Positions 1 through 7,679 of a DNA stretch of 31,726 nucleotides are shown piece by piece. How positions within the stretch are numbered: position 1 is the stretch's first letter; every line of letters begins with the position of its first letter. Source of the stretch: CAYMDD01 sp964409675 (lineage in GTDB: Bacteria; Pseudomonadota; Alphaproteobacteria; Rickettsiales; SXRF01); the NCBI GenBank assembly GCA_964409675.1, contig CAYPEF010000012.1, forward strand, positions 1-31,726, read 5' to 3'. The notes under the pieces are model-generated. The model did no database searches. It saw nothing but the letters and a program-made list of their open reading frames with translations, and had not been told where the DNA came from. The position numbers were made by a program, and so were the translations under genes.

Positions 1-666
1 GATCTGGTCCTCTGCAAAGACCGCGATATCCTGCTGATCGGCCAGGTGGCGGAAGTGGAAATGCTGCATGAATTGCAGGCAAGGATAGCCGCCAAAGCTC
101 CTGACTATAATAAACCCGCCTCCCATCTGCATGATTTGTTCTACGGCTGGCGTGAGATAAGGAAAATCCTTCTTTCCAAGGTGCCGGAACCGGTTTCATC
201 CCCCTTACCGGACGACAATGCGGATTTCGGCGACACGGCCTGCCTTGCCGATGCATTCGCCACCGCAAAAAAGCTCCGCCGCGTCCGCCATCCCATGCAT
301 ATCCTGCTGGTGGAAGACGACGATATGACGCGCCGCTTCGTCTCCAACCTGTTTAAGGAAAATTTTGCCCTGATTACCGCGAAAGATGCGCGCGAAGCTA
401 TCGCCAGCTATCTGCTGCACGCGCCTGACCTCGTATTTCTCGACATCAATCTTCCGGACCATAACGGGTTCCAGGTGCTGAAAGAGATCGTGGTGAAAGA
501 CCCGGAAGCCTATGTAGTGATGTTCAGCGGCAACAGCTACCTGGATAACATCACGCATGCGCTGAATGCAGGAGCTTCAGGCTTCGTGCCCAAGCCGTTC
601 AGCAAGGAAAAAATGCGCCACTATATTGAAGACTGCGCCATTGCGCGGCAGGGTGGCACTGCGTAA
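1..666 (+). CDS. Response regulator with C-terminal receiver domain (5' end outside window)
   Basis: The reading frame is open from the first base, so the gene probably starts upstream; in-frame GTG at 46 and ATG at 61 are alternative starts. Numbered from the GTG, residues 1-80 match no domain I recognise. Residues 84-200 form a CheY-like receiver: acidic pocket E90-D91-D92, phospho-acceptor D133 in FLDINLPDHNG, a Ser (S161) where Thr or Ser is expected, and conserved K183 in PKPFSK. No DNA-binding or enzymatic output domain follows the receiver, so output is by protein contact or lies upstream of the window. The stop codon directly abuts the ATG of the hybrid kinase, so the two are almost certainly cotranscribed and may be partners. 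The receiver call is firm; the partner is inferred. Confidence 0.85.
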   Translation, partial: DLVLCKDRDILLIGQVAEVEMLHELQARIAAKAPDYNKPASHLHDLFYGWREIRKILLSKVPEPVSSPLPDDNADFGDTACLADAFATAKKLRRVRHPMHILLVEDDDMTRRFVSNLFKENFALITAKDAREAIASYLLHAPDLVFLDINLPDHNGFQVLKEIVVKDPEAYVVMFSGNSYLDNITHALNAGASGFVPKPFSKEKMRHYIEDCAIARQGGTA

Positions 667-3540
667 ATGCGCCTGCGCCGCCACCAATCCCTTATCACCG
701 CGTTTTACACGGGGTTGTTTACATTTCTGGCAGTACTGGCCAGCAGCGGCGTGCTGTATTTCTATGCCCAGCACGCGGTTAACGACGATATCGCGGACTA
801 TCTGACCGGCATCGCTGCCGCCACCGCCAAGCAGGTGGACGGCGATCAGCACATGAAGTTCACCTCGCGCGCGCAAGAAACCAGCTCGGAATACATTGAA
901 GCAATCAGTGAACTGGCGGAAGTCAAAATAATGTTTCCGCAGTTGAAATATGTCTACACCTGCATCCTGAAGGATGGAAAAATCCATTTCATCCTGGACC
1001 CCACACCTCCGGGCATCCTCACAGCAACCGGAATCGAGAGCAAGTCGCACATCATGGATGTGTATGAAGACGCACCTGACAACCCTGCGCTGATGAAAGC
1101 GTTAATATCACACCACCCCACTTTCAATGAAGTGCCCTATACCGACAGCTGGGGAAGCTTCATTTCCGGTTACGCGCCTATTTACAATAAAAAAGGCGAT
1201 TTTGTAGGAGTAGCAGGCATCGACTTGGATGCGCAGGAATTCGCGTCGAAAAAAGCGCTTATCTATGAAATGGAAGCGGTTTGTATTCTAATTGGCCTGA
1301 TGATCTCGCTGCTGTTCGCCCGCTCCTCTTATCGCAAAAGCGCCAAGATCGAGAGTTTCCGAACGCACCTGATAGAAAAAAACGCCGAGATGCAGCGCAC
1401 CACAGCGCTGATGCAGCTGCTGAAAAGCATCGCATCCGCCGCTAACGAAGCGGATAATATCGAAGAAGGATTGCAGGCGGCGCTCGACGCCGTGTGCGCC
1501 TACACAGGCTGGCAAATGGGGCATGCCTACCTATATGATGAAAAGCGCAGCCTCCTTGTCAGTGCCGATGTATGGCACATGGCATCCCCGGAAGAATATG
1601 CGCCGTTCAAAACGGCATGCGATCATTTTGAGATCAATAGCAGTGAAGGGTTTGTAGGTGAAATCTTCGCCGACTGCACACCGATGTGGGTGCTGGATGT
1701 CACGCAGTCATCCGTTTACCGCCGCAAGGAAGCGGCGGCACAGGCAGGGTTTAAAGCTGCCTTCGGCTTCCCGATCATGCTGGGCCGCACGGCAATGGGT
1801 GTAATTGAATTCTATTCCACTGAAGCAAAAATCCCGGATGAAAATCTGCTTTCCGCCATGGCGAATGTAGGCAAGCAGCTGGGCCAGGTGATCGAGCGCT
1901 GCAAGGCGAGAGAGAAAGCCGAGGAATCGCTTGCTCAGCTTAAAAGCGCAAACCTCAAGGCCGAAGCTGCGGCAAAAGACTTGCAGGAAAGCCTGCACAA
2001 GGCAGAAGAAGCCAACCGCGCCAAAAGCGATTTCCTGGCCAACATGAGCCATGAGCTGCGCACGCCGATGAACGGCGTGCTCGGCATGGCGCATCTGCTG
2101 GCCGATACGAAACTGGATTCCGAACAGCGCGAGTGCGTGCAAACCATCAATGCCTCCGGTGAAACGCTGCTGATGCTGCTGAATGACATCCTCGATATTT
2201 CTAAAATCGAGGCCGGAGCGCTCGTGCTGGAAAATATTCCTTACCAGTTGAGCGAATGCATCCACGAAACCTTGCAGATATTAAAGCCTGCCGCTGAGAA
2301 AAAAGGCATCCTTTTGGAAAGTGAATGCGATTCCTCCCTGCCTTCCTATATCAAAGGCGATCCAGGGCGCATACGCCAAGTGATCATGAACCTGCTCGGC
2401 AACGCGGTCAAATTCACTGAATTCGGCCATGTCCGCCTGGAGGCGCGCTTCAATCATGAGCAGAATATTTTATACATGACGGTGGAAGATACCGGGATCG
2501 GCATTCCGCCGGAGAAGCTTTCCCATATTTTTGATAAATTTACCCAAGGCGATACTTCCGTCACCCGCAAATACGGCGGCACCGGCCTGGGGCTGGCAAT
2601 CACCAAGCAACTGGTATGGATGATGGGCGGCGAGCTGGGCGTGGAAAGCGCGCCGGGCAAAGGCTCCACCTTCTGGTTCTCGCTGCCGTGCGAACCGGTT
2701 GTGTTCTGTCCGCTTGAAGAGAGAAACGCCGCTTCATCCGCTCACGCCGCGCATGCATCGCGCAAAGACGCCTCGCAAGCCCGGGTGCTGCTGGTGGAGG
2801 ATTATTCAGTCAACCAGCTTTTCGCCATGAAGCTTTTATTCAAATACGGATTCACGCAGATCGACCTTGCCGAAACCGGGGAAGAAGCCGTCGCGAAACA
2901 CCGACAAACGCCATACGACATTATTTTCATGGATTGCCAGATGCCGGTAATGGACGGCTATCAGGCCACCGAAACCATCCGCCGCCTGGAAGAATCATCC
3001 GGCTTGCATGTCCCCGTCATCGCCATGACCGCCAATGCCATGATCGGCGACCGGGAGAAATGCCTCAAGGCAGGAATGGACGATTACATCAGTAAACCGC
3101 TTAAACCGGAGCGCCTGCGCTATATCATTGAGCAATGGGTAAACATGGATAAGCCGGCCTCCGCATCCGGCAGCGCCGATCATCAGGCGGGAAAACCCCT
3201 CATGGATGATACCCCGGTGGATTTGCAGCAGCTGCGTATGTTCACCGGCGGCGACGCCGAGGAGGAAAAATCCCTTGTCGAATTCTTCATGGAGCAGGCC
3301 GGGGAAGCGCTTGCCGCACTGGAAAGTTGCATAGAAGCGCAGAATGACGACGGCTGGAAAAGCACCGCGCATCGTTTTAAAGGTGCTTCCGGCAATTTCG
3401 GCGCAGTAAAAATGTATCATCTCTGTAAGCGCGCCGAGGCGCACTTCGATGAGCCCGAAGCCAAAAAACGGCAAATGCTCTCCGCCATGCGCCAGGCAAC
3501 CGCCGAGGTAAAAGCCTTTATGGAGAACCAGGCCGCCTGA
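667..3540 (+). CDS. Hybrid sensor histidine kinase (periplasmic sensor-GAF-HisKA-HATPase-REC-HPt)
   Basis: A 957-residue membrane kinase carrying a complete phosphorelay in one chain. A TM segment at about 11-34 and another at about 198-217 bracket a periplasmic domain of about 165 residues. Its tail (SWGSFISGYAPIYN, GVAGIDLDA) resembles Cache sensors. A GAF-like domain spans about 245-410, followed by a coiled coil (405-450). HisKA has the phospho-accepting H462 in FLANMSHELRTPMNG. The ATPase shows an N-box (NLLGNAVKF), DTGIGI and GGTGLGLAI. The receiver has D756 (IFMDCQMPVMDG), and an HPt domain carries H902 in TAHRFKGASGN. All catalytic positions look intact, so phosphate can travel H462 to D756 to H902 and on to a separate receiver, plausibly the preceding gene or the HTH-receiver protein downstream. 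The ligand is unknown. Confidence 0.93.
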   Translation: MRLRRHQSLITAFYTGLFTFLAVLASSGVLYFYAQHAVNDDIADYLTGIAAATAKQVDGDQHMKFTSRAQETSSEYIEAISELAEVKIMFPQLKYVYTCILKDGKIHFILDPTPPGILTATGIESKSHIMDVYEDAPDNPALMKALISHHPTFNEVPYTDSWGSFISGYAPIYNKKGDFVGVAGIDLDAQEFASKKALIYEMEAVCILIGLMISLLFARSSYRKSAKIESFRTHLIEKNAEMQRTTALMQLLKSIASAANEADNIEEGLQAALDAVCAYTGWQMGHAYLYDEKRSLLVSADVWHMASPEEYAPFKTACDHFEINSSEGFVGEIFADCTPMWVLDVTQSSVYRRKEAAAQAGFKAAFGFPIMLGRTAMGVIEFYSTEAKIPDENLLSAMANVGKQLGQVIERCKAREKAEESLAQLKSANLKAEAAAKDLQESLHKAEEANRAKSDFLANMSHELRTPMNGVLGMAHLLADTKLDSEQRECVQTINASGETLLMLLNDILDISKIEAGALVLENIPYQLSECIHETLQILKPAAEKKGILLESECDSSLPSYIKGDPGRIRQVIMNLLGNAVKFTEFGHVRLEARFNHEQNILYMTVEDTGIGIPPEKLSHIFDKFTQGDTSVTRKYGGTGLGLAITKQLVWMMGGELGVESAPGKGSTFWFSLPCEPVVFCPLEERNAASSAHAAHASRKDASQARVLLVEDYSVNQLFAMKLLFKYGFTQIDLAETGEEAVAKHRQTPYDIIFMDCQMPVMDGYQATETIRRLEESSGLHVPVIAMTANAMIGDREKCLKAGMDDYISKPLKPERLRYIIEQWVNMDKPASASGSADHQAGKPLMDDTPVDLQQLRMFTGGDAEEEKSLVEFFMEQAGEALAALESCIEAQNDDGWKSTAHRFKGASGNFGAVKMYHLCKRAEAHFDEPEAKKRQMLSAMRQATAEVKAFMENQAA

Positions 3541-3565
3541 CTTTAACGATCTGGTAAACTTTTGC

Positions 3566-3589
3566 GTGTATTAAAGGAAGATTATACAC
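3566..3589. promoter_or_regulatory. Inverted repeat GTGTAT-N12-ATACAC upstream of the HTH-receiver gene
   Basis: A perfect 6-bp inverted repeat (3566-3571 and 3584-3589) lies in the 66-bp gap between the hybrid kinase and the HTH-receiver gene. The TGTAT/ATACA half-sites recur in a second inverted repeat downstream of that gene (4363-4378). It could be an operator for autoregulation. A TTGCGT...TATACA pair here has only a 15-bp spacer, so no promoter is called. Confidence 0.35.
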
Positions 3590-3606
3590 CGTAGAGATTT
3601 GCAATC

Positions 3607-4317
3607 GTGAGCAACGAGCCGAACAATTCCGTATATGCTTATGTTGGGCAGCGCATCCGCGAACGGCGCAAACTACTGAAAATGAGCCAAACACAACTGG
3701 CGCAGCTGATGGGCTTTTCCTATCAGCAGATGCAGAAATACGAAACCGGCACCAGCCAGATTTCAGTCAGCAAACTGCTGCAATTCGCCAAAATCCTTAA
3801 CGTCCCACCGCTATATTTTTATGAGGGCGCGAAACTGGATGACGGTATCGGCGAAAGCATCGCCAGCGATATTATTCAGAAAACTCGCACCGAACCGCTG
3901 AACGTGCTATTGGTGGAAGACAGCCCCGCCGACGTAATCCTGTTCCGCAAGGCGCTCTCCGCCTGCTCGGAACAGGTGGATCTTTATGTAATCCATGATT
4001 CAGAAACGGTAGGCGACTTCCTGCAGAATCACTATGAAAAATACGGCAAATCGCAGCCGGATCTTATTATCCTTGACCTTTCATTGCCGAAAATCACCGG
4101 CCTGCAATTATTAAAATCCATTAAAAGCAACTCCGAGACCATAGAGCTTCCGGTTATTATCTTAACCAACAGCATCAGCAAGAAGGAAATGCGCGAGGCC
4201 TACCGCTCCGGGGCGGCGGGGTTTATCCAGAAAAGCGTTGATATGGAACAATATATGGAATCCATAGAAACCGCCATGCGCTACTGGGCGAAAGCGGTGT
4301 CTTTGCCTGTCATGTAA
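3607..4317 (+). CDS. XRE-type HTH and receiver-domain fusion regulator
   Basis: A 236-residue protein with a DNA-binding domain first and a receiver last, the reverse of most DNA-binding response regulators. Residues 13-68 are a Cro/C1-type HTH (QRIRERRKLLKMSQTQLAQ, then YQQMQKYETGTSQIS). Its QQxQKYExGxxxIS recognition region is the style common in alphaproteobacteria. Residues 98-225 are a receiver of the Rcp-like subtype: E104-D105, phospho-acceptor D157 in IILDLSLPKITG, T187 and K209. The start is a GTG at 3607 with only a weak purine tract (AGAGA at 3593-3597). It sits 66 bp after the hybrid kinase, whose HPt is a plausible phosphodonor, and just before the chemotaxis operon, which it could control. 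Domain calls are firm; targets are inferred. Confidence 0.9.
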   Translation: MSNEPNNSVYAYVGQRIRERRKLLKMSQTQLAQLMGFSYQQMQKYETGTSQISVSKLLQFAKILNVPPLYFYEGAKLDDGIGESIASDIIQKTRTEPLNVLLVEDSPADVILFRKALSACSEQVDLYVIHDSETVGDFLQNHYEKYGKSQPDLIILDLSLPKITGLQLLKSIKSNSETIELPVIILTNSISKKEMREAYRSGAAGFIQKSVDMEQYMESIETAMRYWAKAVSLPVM

Positions 4318-4351
4318 TCTAAATATCTACAGTTTAATCTTTATTCTGTTT

Positions 4352-4378
4352 TATACTAATAATTGTATTCTGATACAA
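4352..4378 (+). promoter_or_regulatory. Candidate promoter/operator ahead of the chemotaxis operon
   Basis: The AT-rich gap 4318-4465 is the only sizeable non-coding stretch before the che genes. It holds a near-consensus -10 hexamer TATACT at 4352-4357, with no convincing -35, followed by a perfect inverted repeat TTGTAT-TCTG-ATACAA at 4363-4378. The repeat overlaps the expected transcription start, a typical operator position, and shares TGTAT/ATACA half-sites with the repeat upstream of the HTH-receiver gene. Confidence 0.35.
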
Positions 4379-4465
4379 CTTACAATTGCTGATAGGCGGT
4401 AATTAGAAAAGTTATTAATGCCATTTCTTCACAATGAGTACACAAACCATTGCGGAGATGCGCCC

Positions 4466-4762
4466 ATGCAGCCAGCCGAAACCAGCCATGCCTATTGCCT
4501 GCCTGCGCAATTAAGCGCTGAAACGGCCGATAGCGTCGCGGAAGCTCTGCGCAGCTTCTCGATTACTCCGAACTCTCCTGTGCGGCTGGATGCATCGGGA
4601 GTGGAGCAACTCACCTCCTCAGGTGCGCAACTCATAGTATCGCTGCATAAAAGCCTCACCTCCGCCGGGGGTGAACTGGTGATTGATTCCCTGACTCCCA
4701 CCGCGCAGCAGGCCCTGAACGATATGGGCTTGGGCTGGCTGAACCACACGTTGAAAGCATAA
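4466..4762 (+). CDS. STAS-domain protein of the chemotaxis operon
   Basis: A 98-residue single STAS domain of the anti-sigma-antagonist fold. The core motif LDASGVEQLTSSGAQLIVSL (41-60) places S51/S52 at the site phosphorylated in SpoIIAA-type proteins, and a second conserved part (GGELVIDSLTPTAQQAL) follows. I chose ATG 4466 over the in-frame ATG 4418 because a GGAG (4453-4456) lies upstream of it at good spacing and the extra residues look non-conserved. Small STAS genes at the head of che operons occur in other proteobacteria, where they are sometimes called cheX although unrelated to the CheX phosphatase. It precedes cheY by 12 bp. Its job could be scaffolding or a switch target of the kinase/phosphatase pair at the other end of the operon; that link is inference. 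Confidence 0.82.
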   Translation: MQPAETSHAYCLPAQLSAETADSVAEALRSFSITPNSPVRLDASGVEQLTSSGAQLIVSLHKSLTSAGGELVIDSLTPTAQQALNDMGLGWLNHTLKA

Positions 4763-4774
4763 GGAAGGCTGACG

Positions 4775-5155
4775 ATGAGCAAAAAAATCCTGACTGTTGA
4801 TGATTCCAAAACCATGCGTGAGATGGTGTCGTTCACCCTTAAGGGCGCAGGCTACGAAGTGATCGAAGCCGAAGACGGAAAAATGGCGCTCGCCTCCATC
4901 AGCGGCCTGAAGGTGGATGCCGTCATCACCGATCTCAACATGCCGAACATGAACGGCTTCGAGCTGATCCAGTCCTTGCGGAGCGACCCTGCTTATAAAT
5001 TCACCCCCATCCTCATGCTTACCACCGAAGGCGATGACAGCAAGAAACAGGAAGGCAAGGCCGCCGGCGCTACCGGCTGGATCGTGAAACCTTTCAACCC
5101 GGAAAAGCTGGTGGAAGTGGTGCGAAAAGTTTGCCCGCTCGGAGCCGCCGCATGA
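4775..5155 (+). CDS. cheY: Chemotaxis response regulator CheY
   Basis: A 126-residue stand-alone receiver, the normal CheY length. The acidic pair is D9-D10 (TVDDSKTMRE), the phospho-acceptor D53 (ITDLNMPNMNG), the hydroxyl residue T83 or T84 (LMLTTEGDD) and the conserved lysine K105 (VKPFNP). CheA phosphorylates CheY, which then acts on the flagellar switch or, in non-flagellar arrays, on other targets. A purine-rich site (AAGGAAGG) precedes the ATG. The stop overlaps the cheA start (ATGA), implying translational coupling. It is the only single-domain CheY in the window. Confidence 0.95.
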   Translation: MSKKILTVDDSKTMREMVSFTLKGAGYEVIEAEDGKMALASISGLKVDAVITDLNMPNMNGFELIQSLRSDPAYKFTPILMLTTEGDDSKKQEGKAAGATGWIVKPFNPEKLVEVVRKVCPLGAAA

Positions 5156-7149
5156 ACCTTGACCAGTTCAAGCAAACCTATATCGCCGAATGCTACGAGC
5201 TCCTTGCCGAGATGGAAAGCCTGCTGATGGCGCTCGACTGCGACGCGCCGTCAGCGGAGCAGCTGAACGCCATCTTCCGCTGCGCCCATTCCATCAAGGG
5301 CGGCTCCGGCGCATTTGGCCTGAGCTACATCACCGATTTCACCCATGTGCTGGAAGCGCTGCTCGACGGCATGCGCGAAGGCAAAATCGCCGCTAGCCGC
5401 GCCGCGGTGGACACGCTGCTGCAATCGGTCGATATCGTCACGCGCATGGTGGATGCGGCCAAAGCAGGCTCCACACCAGCGGAACATCTGGGCGCGGATG
5501 TGCTGCAGGCGCTGAAATCACTCTCCAGCGGCCAGCCGGCACTGAAGGAAACACCGGTTGCAATGCCCGCCGCTTCAATGAGCGGCATGAAAAGCTACGA
5601 TATCGTCTTTACACCCCATCAGGACATCTTTCTCACCGGCAATGAACCGCTTCTGCTGCTTAAGGAATTAAGCCGCCTTGGGCAGGCGCAAATCACCGCC
5701 TGCACGGACCGCGTGCCTGACATCCAGCAGCTTAACCCATCCGAATGCCATTTAAGCTGGCGCATTCATTTAGAAGGCGAAGTGACGGAAGCCGCCATCC
5801 GCGAAGTGTTCGAGTTCGTGGAAGATCATTGCGAACTGATTATCAAGGAACAGGCGCAAGCCGAAACTACGCCATCAGAGGAGGATGCACCGGCAGCAAA
5901 ATCCGCCACACGCGCTTCTCATCCCGCCGCCGCTGAGCAGCCTGAGCGCGCGGCCACTGCCGCCACCTCCATCCGCGTCGACCTGGATAAGGTGGACCGG
6001 CTGGTTAATATGGTGGGCGAACTGGTAATCACGGAAGCGATGCTGCGCGCGCAGACGCGTGATCTGCCACCGGAGCAATTCGCCAGCCTCATGCGCGGCA
6101 TTGATGAATTATCGCAGCACACGCGTGAATTGCAGGAAGCGGTGATGAGCGTGCGCATGCAGCCGGTGAAATCCGTCTTCTCCCGCATGCCGCGCATCGT
6201 GCGCGATCTGTCGGCTCAGCTCGGCAAGGATATCAGGCTGGAAATGTCCGGCGAAAATACGGAAGTCGATAAAACCGTCATTGAATCGCTATCCGATCCC
6301 CTCACCCATATGATCCGCAATTCGGTGGACCATGGCATTGAAGCGCCACAGGCGCGTATCGCATCGGGAAAGCCGGCGCAGGGTACCATTCATTTATCCG
6401 CCGACCACCGCGGCGGCCGCATCGTGCTGGAAATACGCGATGACGGCGCGGGCATCAACCGCGAGCGCGTGCTTGCCAAGGCGCGTGAAAAAGGACTGGT
6501 CGCGCCGGATGCGCAGCTTAGCGACGAAGAATGTGACCATCTCATTTTCCTGCCCGGTTTTTCCACCGCCGAAAAAGTGTCCAATGTTTCCGGGCGCGGA
6601 GTAGGCATGGATGTGGTGAAGCGCAACATCGAAAGCCTGGAAGGCACCATCCGGCTCACCAACCAGCCCGGCAAAGGCTCGCTTATCACCATCTCGCTGC
6701 CGCTGACCCTTGCCATCCTGGACGGCATGATCGTGCGCGTGGGGCATGAGCATTATATCGTCCCCATCACCAGCATTATCGAGACAATGCGCCCGAAATC
6801 CGGCGAAGTAAAGCGAGTGGAAGGTCAGACCGAAGTCATCAACGTGCGCGGCGAGTTCGTCTCCGTTGTGCATATTGCGCGCATTTTCAGTATTTCACAG
6901 GCGGAAACCGACCCATCCAAGGCACTGGTAGTGCTGGTGGAGAGCAACGGCACCAAGCTCGGGCTGGTGGTGGATGAGCTGATCGGCCAGCAGCAGGTAG
7001 TGATCAAGAGCCTGGAGGCAAACGCCGACCCCGTGCAGGGCATCTCCGGCGCCACCATTCTCGGCGACGGCAGGGTTTCCCTGATTCTCGATATTAACGG
7101 CTTGAAAGCGCTGCATCAGGAAAAAACACGCCTGGCGCTGGCGGCATAA
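5152..7149 (+). CDS. cheA: Chemotaxis histidine kinase CheA
   Basis: A 665-residue CheA of usual size with five recognisable regions. P1 HPt has H46 in FRCAHSIKGGSGAFG. A CheY-binding-like middle part spans about 140-245. A dimerisation helix pair (about 280-345) begins VDKVDRLVNMVGELVITEA. The ATPase has an N-box in MIRNSVDHGIE, DDGAGI and GRGVGMDVV. A C-terminal CheW-like domain completes it. All catalytic residues are present, so it should be active in a cytoplasmic array with CheW and receptors. The start is the ATG at 5152 that overlaps the cheY stop and follows GGAG at 5141; an earlier in-frame start at 5131 would overlap cheY more and lacks a better ribosome site. Confidence 0.97.
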   Translation: MNLDQFKQTYIAECYELLAEMESLLMALDCDAPSAEQLNAIFRCAHSIKGGSGAFGLSYITDFTHVLEALLDGMREGKIAASRAAVDTLLQSVDIVTRMVDAAKAGSTPAEHLGADVLQALKSLSSGQPALKETPVAMPAASMSGMKSYDIVFTPHQDIFLTGNEPLLLLKELSRLGQAQITACTDRVPDIQQLNPSECHLSWRIHLEGEVTEAAIREVFEFVEDHCELIIKEQAQAETTPSEEDAPAAKSATRASHPAAAEQPERAATAATSIRVDLDKVDRLVNMVGELVITEAMLRAQTRDLPPEQFASLMRGIDELSQHTRELQEAVMSVRMQPVKSVFSRMPRIVRDLSAQLGKDIRLEMSGENTEVDKTVIESLSDPLTHMIRNSVDHGIEAPQARIASGKPAQGTIHLSADHRGGRIVLEIRDDGAGINRERVLAKAREKGLVAPDAQLSDEECDHLIFLPGFSTAEKVSNVSGRGVGMDVVKRNIESLEGTIRLTNQPGKGSLITISLPLTLAILDGMIVRVGHEHYIVPITSIIETMRPKSGEVKRVEGQTEVINVRGEFVSVVHIARIFSISQAETDPSKALVVLVESNGTKLGLVVDELIGQQQVVIKSLEANADPVQGISGATILGDGRVSLILDINGLKALHQEKTRLALAA

Positions 7150-7160
7150 AGGAGAAGCAT

Positions 7161-7646
7161 ATGAGCGAAACAACCGATACTCTTACCGGCACGCAGCAAT
7201 TCCTCACCTTCACCATCAGCCAAGAGGAATACGGCGTCGATATCATGACCGTCCGCGAGATCAAAGGCTGGCAGGAAACCACGCGCCTTCCCAATACTCC
7301 CGACTTCATGCGCGGAGTGATGAACCTGCGCGGGCTCATCATTCCCATTTTCGATCTGCGCATGCGCTTTCATCACCAGCTGACGGAGGCCACAGCAAAG
7401 CATGTGGTAATTATCCTAGCGCTGGGTGAGCGCAATATTGGCGTGCTGGTGGATACCGTCTCCGACATCCTCGATGTCAGCTCCGAACAGATCAAGCCGG
7501 CCCCCGATGCGGATGCCGAAAAGCGCACCGATTACATTAACGGATTGATTTCGATTGAGGACCGGATGGTGGTACTGCTCAACGTCGCCGGACTGTTTCA
7601 CGAGCATGGGCTGGAGCCGCCCATTAAGCAAACCCAGGTAGCCTAA
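7161..7646 (+). CDS. cheW: Chemotaxis adaptor protein CheW
   Basis: A 161-residue single CheW domain that bridges receptors and the CheA P5 domain in the array. Recognisable blocks are QQFLTFTISQEEYGVDIMTV, the receptor-binding region TPDFMRGVMNLRG followed by IIPIFDLR, and GVLVDTVSDILDV. A strong AAAGGAGAA site lies just upstream of ATG 7161, 11 bp after cheA. This is the only CheW gene in the window, consistent with a single simple array. Confidence 0.96.
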   Translation: MSETTDTLTGTQQFLTFTISQEEYGVDIMTVREIKGWQETTRLPNTPDFMRGVMNLRGLIIPIFDLRMRFHHQLTEATAKHVVIILALGERNIGVLVDTVSDILDVSSEQIKPAPDADAEKRTDYINGLISIEDRMVVLLNVAGLFHEHGLEPPIKQTQVA

Positions 7647-7679
7647 TTATTATTGAACACCGAACAAGGAGTTGTTTCC

